Below, one piece after another: positions 29,147 to 35,217 of a stretch of 35,217 nucleotides of DNA (the stretch's first letter is position 1; each line of letters starts with the position of its first letter). Below the pieces are notes generated by a model, which had not been told where the DNA came from, ran no database searches, and worked only from the letters and a program-made list of their open reading frames with translations. The translations under genes and the position numbers were made by a program. Source of the stretch: Clostridia bacterium (GTDB lineage Bacteria > Bacillota > Clostridia > Christensenellales > Aristaeellaceae); assembly GCA_017410455.1 (NCBI GenBank), contig JAFQQT010000081.1, forward strand, positions 1 to 35,217. Reading direction: 5' to 3'.

Positions 29147-30658
29147 ATGAAGCGTCTGCTCTCCCTGCTGCTGGCCCTGTGCCTGCTGCTGCCTGCCGCC
29201 GCGCTGGCGGAGACGACCGAATGCTATAACTGGTACGAGATCTTCGTGTACTCCTATCAGGACTCTGACGGCGATGGCATCGGCGATTTCAACGGCCTCA
29301 CCTCCCGCCTGGACTACATCGCCGACATGGGCTACAACGGCATCTGGCTCATGCCCATCATGCCCAGCCCTTCTTACCACAAGTACGACGTGACGGACTA
29401 CAAGGCCGTCGACCCCCAGTACGGCACGATGGACGACTTCCGCGCACTGGTCAGCGAGTGCCATGCCCGCGGCATCCGCATCATCATCGACCTGCCGGTC
29501 AACCACACCTCGACGCGCCACCCGTGGTTCCTCGACGCCGTGCAGTCCATCCAGAAGCGCACCTTCGACAGCCCCTATCTGGATTACTACTGCTTCACCG
29601 AGAGCCCCAGCGGTAACAAGTACGTCAAGATCTCCGGTTCCTCCTGGCACTACGAGGAGCAGTTCTCCGGCGGCAACATGCCCGACCTGAACCTCTCCAG
29701 CGACGCGCTGAAGGCGGAGATCCGCGACATCGTCACCTTCTGGCTGTACGACGTGGGCGTGGACGGCTTCCGCCTCGACGCGGTGACCAGCTTCTTCGCC
29801 GGGGACGTGGCGGCCAACGTGGCCTTCCTGGATGAACTCAAGGCCATGTGCGAGGCGGCGAAGCCCGGCTCCTTCCTGGTGGGCGAGGCGTGGGTCGGCC
29901 TGACGGCGCTGGCAGGGTACGCCGAAAGCACCGTGGACAGCTTCTTCCTGTTCCCGTCCTCGCAGGCGGAGGGCTTCATCGTCAAGTCCATCCTCGGCCG
30001 CAGCCCCAACGCGAAAACCTACGTCAGCGGACTGGAGAAGGTGCTGGACGCCATGCCCGGCGAGCTCCTGACGCCCTTCCTGTGCAACCATGACACCGGC
30101 CGCAGCATCGGCCTGCTGCAGGCCCGGAAGCTCCCTGAGCGCGCCAAGTTCGCCCAGGGCGCCCTGGGCATGCTGCCCGGCTATGTCTTCACCTACTACG
30201 GTGACGAGATCGGCATGGTGGGCGCGGGCGACGACCCCAACAAGCGTCTGGCCATGTACTGGAACGACGGTGACATGACCACCCAGCCCCCCGGGGTGAC
30301 CAGCCTCGAATACGCATACCCCGGCGTGGACGATCAGCTGGCAGATCCGGCGTCGCTGCTGAACTACTGCAAGCAGGTCAATCATGCCCGCCTGCGCACG
30401 CCGCTGATCGCCCTGGGCGAAAACACCTTCGTCAGCTGCGACGCCAACACCGTGCTGATGAAGCGCGAGAAGGACGGCGAGTGCTGCTTCATCGCCATGA
30501 ATTTCTCCCGCAAGGCGGAGATGGCAGTGACCATTGATGCCACGGGCCTGGCCATCGTCTCCGACCTGGAGGTGGCGGACGGCGTGGCGACGGCGACCGA
30601 AGCAGAGGGCGCGACGACGGTGACCCTGCCGCCCTATGCGATCGTGGTGCTGGAGTGA
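29147..30658 (+). CDS. Secreted GH13 alpha-amylase-type glycosidase
   Basis: 503 residues; the Shine-Dalgarno (AAGGAAG) is modest. Residues 1-21 (M-K-R-L-L-S-L-L-L-A-L...A-L-A) are a signal peptide with a cut after Ala-Leu-Ala. GH13 barrel: F-V-Y-S-Y-Q-D-S-D-G-D-G-I-G-D-F-N-G-L (calcium-type loop as in oligo-1,6-glucosidase/alpha-amylase groups), D-L-P-V-N-H (region I), G-F-R-L-D-A-V (nucleophile Asp211), V-G-E-A-W-V (acid/base Glu247), C-N-H-D-T-G-R (Asp316). A short beta domain ends the protein. It should cut alpha-1,4-glucans outside the cell. Confidence 0.92.
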   Translation: MKRLLSLLLALCLLLPAAALAETTECYNWYEIFVYSYQDSDGDGIGDFNGLTSRLDYIADMGYNGIWLMPIMPSPSYHKYDVTDYKAVDPQYGTMDDFRALVSECHARGIRIIIDLPVNHTSTRHPWFLDAVQSIQKRTFDSPYLDYYCFTESPSGNKYVKISGSSWHYEEQFSGGNMPDLNLSSDALKAEIRDIVTFWLYDVGVDGFRLDAVTSFFAGDVAANVAFLDELKAMCEAAKPGSFLVGEAWVGLTALAGYAESTVDSFFLFPSSQAEGFIVKSILGRSPNAKTYVSGLEKVLDAMPGELLTPFLCNHDTGRSIGLLQARKLPERAKFAQGALGMLPGYVFTYYGDEIGMVGAGDDPNKRLAMYWNDGDMTTQPPGVTSLEYAYPGVDDQLADPASLLNYCKQVNHARLRTPLIALGENTFVSCDANTVLMKREKDGECCFIAMNFSRKAEMAVTIDATGLAIVSDLEVADGVATATEAEGATTVTLPPYAIVVLE

Positions 30659-30663
30659 ATGAT

Positions 30664-31098
30664 ATGAGCTACACCATCAACGAGGAGCGCCTCACCCCGG
30701 AGGCCTACATCGACTTCCTCCGCCACACCGATCTGGGCAGCCAGTACCCGGCGGAGCGCTTCCGTGAGCGCATCGCCACGCTGGTGCAGCGTGCATCCAT
30801 CAGCCTGACCGCCCGGGATGCGGCAGGGGAGCTGATCGGCGTGTGCTTCGGCATCACCGACTTTGCCTACTGGCTCTTCATCACCGACCTGGGCGTGCGC
30901 CGCGACTGGACGGGCCGCGGGGTGGGGAAGGCTCTTGTCCGCAGGCTCCACGAGCTGGCGGGCGGGGAGGAGAACATCATCATGTACACCTGCGCGAACG
31001 AGAACGCCACCGGCTTCTACGAGAAGCTGGGCATGACGAAGCCGGGGGACGTATACGTCCTCAACCGGATCGCGTGGACGGATTTCACCGTGGAGTGA
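30664..31098 (+). CDS. GNAT-family N-acetyltransferase
   Basis: 144 residues from ATG 30664; a GTG at 30655 overlaps the amylase stop and would add three residues. The Shine-Dalgarno GGAGTGA lies over the amylase stop codon, so translation may be coupled. The acetyl-CoA loop is L-G-V-R-R-D-W-T-G-R-G-V-G-K-A-L (T-G-R-G-V-G) and N-A-T-G-F-Y-E-K-L-G-M is motif B. Acceptor unknown. First of three closely spaced genes to 32875. Confidence 0.85.
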   Translation: MSYTINEERLTPEAYIDFLRHTDLGSQYPAERFRERIATLVQRASISLTARDAAGELIGVCFGITDFAYWLFITDLGVRRDWTGRGVGKALVRRLHELAGGEENIIMYTCANENATGFYEKLGMTKPGDVYVLNRIAWTDFTVE

Positions 31099-31103
31099 GA
31101 AAT

Positions 31104-32009
31104 ATGACCTTTGCAGAGCTGTTCGCCCGTTGGTGCGCGCTGTCCCATGCTGACAGCGTCGCCCTTGTGACGGATCAGGCGCAGATGGGAACGGCGCGGC
31201 ATATCGCGCAGGAGATGGTGCGGCCTTGCGGGGTACACCTGTACGATGCGTCCCCTTCCCTGCGGGAGACGCTCGCCGGCCTTGCGCCTGAGGACCTTGT
31301 CATCGTCCTTCTGTCCTATGACACGATGGTGGACGCTGCCCGGGAACGCTGGTTCTCACCCTTTGGTAAGCCGGCGTGGCTGCGGGCAAAATGTGCCTTC
31401 GTCCGCCTGAGCATCAGCGAGAAGAGCCTGCGGGAGGGGCTGTCCACCCCGAAGGCGGATGTATATGCGAAGATTGCTGAGCGGGACGCGCTGCCCCCGG
31501 GGGCACTCCTGCGGGTGACAAATGCGGCGGGTACGGATCTGACGCTGCGCACCGGTCCCTTCAGTACCTGTAGCCATGAGATCACAGCGCCCGGCGGGCA
31601 TTGCTTCCTGCCGCCGTCGGAGACCACGAGCGACGTCGTTCCCGGCAGCGCCAACGGCCGCATCGTCGTGGATGTGACGCTGGGTCAGGTGCACCGCTTT
31701 GCGGAGGAACTGGGCCGGTTCGGTCTGGTGGAGGAGCCGGTCGCCCTCACGGTGCAGGACGGCATGCTCGTTTCGGCGTCGGGTGGGGAGGCGGCGGAGG
31801 CGTTCATCGGCCTGCTGCGTACCCTCCCGGAGGACGCGCGGACGATGGTGGAACTGGGGCAGGGGCTGTCCCGCATGACCCCGACGGGGCTCATCGGCGT
31901 GGACGAGAGCATCATCGGCACCTGCCATTTCGGTTTCGGACATCATTCCAACGGCACCCATACGGATGTGGTCATCCGGGAACCGGTGATTACCGCGGAG
32001 AGAGGATAA
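31104..32009 (+). CDS. M29 aminopeptidase / NicX-like metal-dependent enzyme
   Basis: 301 residues, start six bases after the preceding stop with a Shine-Dalgarno (GGAGTGAG) across it. The C-terminal half has the family pattern: G-S-A-N-G-R-I-V-V-D, V-E-L-G-Q-G-L-S, G-V-D-E-S-I-I-G-T-C-H-F-G-F-G-H-H and T-H-T-D-V-V, where the histidine of G-T-x-H (His275) and the H-x-D pair (His286, Asp288) are the expected metal ligands. Known relatives are M29 aminopeptidases and the dioxygenase NicX. It is shorter than M29 enzymes (~400 residues), so activity may differ. Function is inferred from motif pattern only. Confidence 0.65.
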   Translation: MTFAELFARWCALSHADSVALVTDQAQMGTARHIAQEMVRPCGVHLYDASPSLRETLAGLAPEDLVIVLLSYDTMVDAARERWFSPFGKPAWLRAKCAFVRLSISEKSLREGLSTPKADVYAKIAERDALPPGALLRVTNAAGTDLTLRTGPFSTCSHEITAPGGHCFLPPSETTSDVVPGSANGRIVVDVTLGQVHRFAEELGRFGLVEEPVALTVQDGMLVSASGGEAAEAFIGLLRTLPEDARTMVELGQGLSRMTPTGLIGVDESIIGTCHFGFGHHSNGTHTDVVIREPVITAERG

Positions 32010-32011
32010 CC

Positions 32012-32875
32012 ATGCGCATCATCAACCTGGCGACTGACCTGTCGCCGATCTACCCCGGTGGCCGCTTTGACCTTTGCTGCTGGGAGCGCTTCATCCGCGC
32101 GGCGGACCCGGCGCTGGCAGACCTGTGCCTCGGGGACATGCGGGGCGATATCGCCGCCGGGCTGCTGGACTATGAGCGCCAGGCCCTGCCGGTGCTGGAC
32201 GCCTGCTGGCGGGATGCGGCGGTGCGTCAGGAGGCCATCGCTTCCTTTAAAGCGGTGACGGCGGGGCTGGATGAACGCATCCGCGCCCGCTTCGGCCGCA
32301 CGGTGGAGGCGGACGTGATCCTCTACCCCGGCCTGTGCAGCGGTGCGGGCTGGGTCACGCAGCTCCACGGCCGCGATGTGATCCTGCTGGGGATCGAGAA
32401 GATCGCCGAGCTGCGCTGGTGCAGCGTGGACGACATGCGCGGCCTGATCTATCATGAGCTGGGGCATGTGTACCAGCAGCAGTACGGCGTTTTGACGCGG
32501 GAATGCGCCACATCCCGGCGGCAGTTCCTCTGGCAGCTGCTGACCGAGGGCGTCGCCATGCGCTTCGAGCAGCTGCTGGTGGGCGATATGGCCTACTTCC
32601 ATCAGGACCGGGACGGCTGGGCTGCGTGGTGCGGCGCGCACATGTCGCAAATCAAGGCCGACTTCCTGCGCGATCTGGACACGATGACCCGGGCGACGCA
32701 GCGCTGGTTCGGCGACTGGGCACGCTATGAGGGCCACGGCGACGTGGGCTACTACCTTGGCGCGCGCTTCGTCGATTTCATCTGCCGGGAGCGTGCCTTC
32801 GATGAGATCCTCGCGCTGGATGAGGCAGAAGTCGAGCGCCTGTTCCTTGCCTTCGCCGCGTCGGATGCGGCCTGA
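32012..32875 (+). CDS. Gluzincin-like putative metallopeptidase
   Basis: 287 residues; ATG at 32012 follows AGAGAGGA, two bases after the preceding stop. A zinc-protease motif I-Y-H-E-L-G-H-V-Y (H148-E149-x2-H152) is followed 27 residues later by L-L-T-E-G-V-A-M-R-F (Glu179), the arrangement of gluzincins (HExxH...E). The rest is helical and charged. There is no signal peptide, so it would act in the cytoplasm. I cannot name the family with confidence; it resembles uncharacterised clostridial DUF2268-type peptidases. Third gene of the GNAT / M29-like / peptidase trio. Confidence 0.7.
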   Translation: MRIINLATDLSPIYPGGRFDLCCWERFIRAADPALADLCLGDMRGDIAAGLLDYERQALPVLDACWRDAAVRQEAIASFKAVTAGLDERIRARFGRTVEADVILYPGLCSGAGWVTQLHGRDVILLGIEKIAELRWCSVDDMRGLIYHELGHVYQQQYGVLTRECATSRRQFLWQLLTEGVAMRFEQLLVGDMAYFHQDRDGWAAWCGAHMSQIKADFLRDLDTMTRATQRWFGDWARYEGHGDVGYYLGARFVDFICRERAFDEILALDEAEVERLFLAFAASDAA

Positions 32876-32927
32876 CGACGTACCTTCACCCGCCATCGGG
32901 CGGTGACACAACAAAGGAGGAGTTCCC

Positions 32928-34862
32928 ATGAAGCGTATCCTGACCCTTGCGCTGGCGATGCTGCTGTGCCTGAGCGGCGCGGCCCTCGCCCAGGAGCCGG
33001 CGGAAGCCTGCTCGCTGTACATCCGCCCCATCCCCGACCTTGCTGAGGACTTCATTTTCGGCATGGACGTGTCCTCCGTCCTCTCCCTGGAGGCGGCGGG
33101 CGTGAAGTACTACGACTACGACGGCAATGAGCGCGACCTGTTCGAGCTCCTGGCGGAGAACGGTGTGAACTACATCCGCGTGCGCGTGTGGGTCGATCCT
33201 TTCGACGCCGACGGCAACGGCTACGGCGGCGGCAACTGCGACATCAACACCGCCATCGAAATCGGCAAGCGCGCCACCGCCTGCGGCATGAAGCTGCTGG
33301 TGGACTTCCACTACTCCGACTTCTGGGCCGACCCTGCCAAACAGATGGTGCCCAAGGCCTGGAAGGGCAAGCGCACCACCGCCAAGGTGAAGCTGCTGGG
33401 CGAATACACCACCGACTGCCTGACGCAGCTGAAGGAAGCGGGCGTGGACGTGGGCATGGTGCAGCTGGGCAACGAGACCAATAACGGCATGGCCGGCGAA
33501 AAGAACTTCACCAATGTCTGCAAGATGATGAGCGTGGGTGCGGAGGCCGTGCGCGGGGTGTACCCGGACGCGCTGATCGCCGTGCACTTCGCCAACCCGG
33601 AGAATGCGGGCAACTACGCCGCCTATGCCCAGCGCCTGGCGGAGGCTGAGGTGGACTACGACGTGTTCTCCACCAGCTACTACCCCTACTGGCACGGCAG
33701 CCTTGAGAACCTCAAGGCCGTGCTGACCCATGTGAAGGACACCTACGGCAAGCAGGTGATGGTGGCGGAGACCTCCTACGCCTGGACCATCGAGGACGGC
33801 GACTTCTCCGGCAACACCATCGGCGAGGGCGGCGCTTACGAGAAGCCCTACCCCTTCACCCTGCAGGGCCAGGTCAACCACCTGACCGATGTGACCCAGG
33901 CCATGCACGACATCGGCGGCATCGGCGTGTTCTACTGGGAGGGTGCGTGGGTGCCCGTGCCCGGCGGCAGCTGGGAGGCCAACTCCGCCCTGTGGGAGCA
34001 GTACGGCGCCGGCTGGGCTTCCTCCTACGCGGCGGAATATGACCCCTCCGACGCGGGCAAGTACTACGGCGGCTGCGCCTGTGATAACCAGACCTTCTTC
34101 GACTTCGGCGGAAAGGCGCTGGAGTCCCTGAAGTTCTTCAACCTCATCCGCACGGGCAACATCGTGCCCGTCAAGGCCGACGCCATCGACGACACGACCC
34201 TGATGATCGACCTGACGGAGGAGATCGTCCTGCCCGAAACCGTCAACGCCGTGATGAACGACAACACCCGCCAGGCGGTGCCGGTGGTGTGGGAAGCCTA
34301 CGACGCGGCGGCGATGAAGGCCGGCGGCGTGAAGAACTACACCATCATGGGCACGGCGGATGGCATGCCTGCGACCTGCCAGGTGGCGATGATCCGCTAC
34401 AACTACCTCAAGAACTGGTCCTTCGAGGACGCCGACAATGGCGAATGGGTCGTGGACAACATCGGCGGCTGCAGCCAGCTCTACATCGAGGAGAAGAAGA
34501 CCGACTCCATGACCGGCACGAAGCACTACCACTTCTATTCCGCCACCGCCGGAACGGTCGAATTCACCCTGGAGCAGACCGTTGAGAACCTGCCTTCCGG
34601 CAGCTACCACTATGAGCTGGGCATCATGGGCGGCGATGGCGGCGAGGTGGACATCTACACCTACGTCAAGGTCAACGGCGTGGAGACCGCCCGCCAGGCG
34701 TCCACCATCACCTCCTACAACGTCTGGGACGTCCCCGCCATCGACGGCATCGAAGTCGCCGAGGGCGATGTGCTCACCGTCGGCGTCTACGTCAGGTGCT
34801 CCGGCTCCGGCAACGGCGCCTGGGGCAAGATCGACGACGTGAAGCTCAACGCTGCGGAGTAA
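32928..34862 (+). CDS. Secreted endo-beta-1,4-galactanase (GH53) with CBM61-like tail
   Basis: 644 residues; AAGGAGG upstream. Residues 1-21 are a signal peptide (cut after A-L-A-Q region). The GH53 barrel runs to about residue 390: G-M-D-V-S-S-V at the start, R-V-R-V-W-V-D-P, D-F-H-Y-S-D-F-W-A-D-P, acid/base Glu183 in G-N-E-T-N-N-G, and nucleophile Glu281 in A-E-T-S-Y-A-W. After a linker Ig-like domain (P-V-V-W-E-A-Y) the last ~150 residues (N-W-S-F-E-D to K-I-D-D-V-K-L) form a beta-sandwich like CBM61, which binds beta-1,4-galactan. It cuts galactan side chains of pectin outside the cell. Appears monocistronic; no clear promoter was found upstream. Confidence 0.93.
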   Translation: MKRILTLALAMLLCLSGAALAQEPAEACSLYIRPIPDLAEDFIFGMDVSSVLSLEAAGVKYYDYDGNERDLFELLAENGVNYIRVRVWVDPFDADGNGYGGGNCDINTAIEIGKRATACGMKLLVDFHYSDFWADPAKQMVPKAWKGKRTTAKVKLLGEYTTDCLTQLKEAGVDVGMVQLGNETNNGMAGEKNFTNVCKMMSVGAEAVRGVYPDALIAVHFANPENAGNYAAYAQRLAEAEVDYDVFSTSYYPYWHGSLENLKAVLTHVKDTYGKQVMVAETSYAWTIEDGDFSGNTIGEGGAYEKPYPFTLQGQVNHLTDVTQAMHDIGGIGVFYWEGAWVPVPGGSWEANSALWEQYGAGWASSYAAEYDPSDAGKYYGGCACDNQTFFDFGGKALESLKFFNLIRTGNIVPVKADAIDDTTLMIDLTEEIVLPETVNAVMNDNTRQAVPVVWEAYDAAAMKAGGVKNYTIMGTADGMPATCQVAMIRYNYLKNWSFEDADNGEWVVDNIGGCSQLYIEEKKTDSMTGTKHYHFYSATAGTVEFTLEQTVENLPSGSYHYELGIMGGDGGEVDIYTYVKVNGVETARQASTITSYNVWDVPAIDGIEVAEGDVLTVGVYVRCSGSGNGAWGKIDDVKLNAAE

Positions 34863-34867
34863 GGGGG

Positions 34868-35010
34868 ATGCCAGGGACGCTGTCCCTGGACCCTGCCAAG
34901 GGCGCTGCCCTTGGATCCTGCCAAAGGGACTTCGTCCCTCTGGACACCCGTTCTCGCGGTCTTATTGCTTTTTTTCCTGCAGGTTGTGCGCGCGTGCGGC
35001 TGTGGCCGGG
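34868..35010 (+). repeat. Modular hairpin repeat, copy 2
   Basis: Right after the galactanase gene come CCAGGGAC-GCT-GTCCCTGG, CCAAGGGC-GCT-GCCCTTGG, AGGGAC-TTC-GTCCCT and TTCTCGCGGTCTTATTGC, then a T-run and CCTGCAGGTTG. From CCTGCCAAAGGGACTTCGTC onward (about 34918-34987) it is a near-exact direct copy of 35148-35217. The T-run after the hairpins makes it a probable terminator for the galactanase. Confidence 0.7.
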
Positions 35011-35124
35011 TTGCGCGTGCACGGCTCGCGGAGGGCGAGCCGCGCGGGCCCGGGGCACGATGGGTGCCCCGGGCCTGTTGCTCGTCTTTGGTGTGGTTTG
35101 TGGGGGCTTGGCCCCCACGCCCCC
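35010..35124. repeat. GC-rich hairpin stretch between repeat copies
   Basis: Non-coding. Hairpins: CGGCTCGC/GCGAGCCG, a perfect 11-bp stem GCCCGGGGCAC/GTGCCCCGGGC, and GGGGGCTTGGCCCCC. No gene is supported here. Confidence 0.55.
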
Positions 35125-35217
35125 GGGCAGGGACGCTGTCCCTGCACCCTGCCAAAGGGACTTCGTCCCTCTGGACGCCCGTTCTCGCGGTCTTATTGCT
35201 TTTTTCCTGCAGGTTGC
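35125..35217 (+). repeat. Modular hairpin repeat, copy 3 (runs off the window)
   Basis: GCAGGGAC-GCT-GTCCCTGC, ACCCTGCC, AAAGGGACTTCGTCCCTCT, GGACGCCC, GTTCTCGCGGTCTTATTGC and a T-run. Same modules as copies 1 and 2, so the repeat continues past the window edge. Confidence 0.7.

Noticed and set aside
28793-30385. Open frames opposite the serine hydrolase and amylase genes
   Set aside because: Repetitive His/Val/Gly-rich translations without domain pattern; both plus-strand genes are well supported.

Overview
The window looks like chromosomal DNA of a GC-rich anaerobic Bacillota (Clostridia) of the kind found in gut or rumen. Evidence: strong AGGAGG ribosome binding sites, many consensus sigma-A promoters with exactly 17-bp spacers, a Phe-specific T-box leader in front of pheST, an ECF transporter S component, a ferredoxin-like aldo/keto reductase, and intergenic hairpin repeats. 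No rRNA, tRNA, CRISPR array, phage genes or transposase gene was seen.

The first ~2.05 kb differ from the rest. They have lower GC, a partial AhpF-type thioredoxin-fold protein, a repeat flanked by damaged genes and a small DUF6061-like gene. At ~2.05 kb an Xre-type helix-turn-helix gene is cut off right after its DNA-binding motif. This is either a horizontal or repeat-driven junction or a contig chimera.

From 2.3 to 6.3 kb lie a six-hairpin glycosidase-like protein, a GNAT acetyltransferase and a DUF4038 (GH140-like) glycosidase. From 6.4 to 9.7 kb come a GluQRS-type tRNA-modifying enzyme, an ECF S component behind a terminator-shaped leader, a MITE-like element and a CLC-F-like anion transporter. 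From 9.8 to 14.7 kb are a zinc-ribbon protein with msrA, then a run tdk - thrE (two halves) - rlmH - barnase-type RNase, then an EamA transporter. From 14.8 to 20.2 kb are a GH13 branching enzyme with a basic tail, an AAA/ABC-type ATPase, a 2x[4Fe-4S] aldo/keto reductase and a membrane-anchored glycerophosphodiester phosphodiesterase. From 20.2 to 24.5 kb are a candidate minus-strand small RNA and the T-box-pheS-pheT unit, whose two genes are separated by another MITE-like element. From 24.6 to 34.9 kb are a CE2-like SGNH esterase, three small or acetyltransferase genes, a secreted SH3-like protein, a beta-lactamase-fold serine hydrolase, a secreted GH13 amylase, a GNAT / M29-like / gluzincin-like trio and a secreted GH53 galactanase with a CBM61-like tail. 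The window ends in a hairpin-rich repeat.

The gene content suggests a saccharolytic lifestyle: secreted starch and pectic-galactan degradation outside, debranching-type esterase and glycosidases, and glycogen-type storage inside. The best candidates for something undescribed are a ~73-nt conserved structured block found twice on the minus strand, each time followed by an intrinsic terminator (one copy with its own possible promoter); the short attenuator-like leader of the ECF gene; the barnase with no barstar coupled to rlmH; and the basic tail on the branching enzyme.
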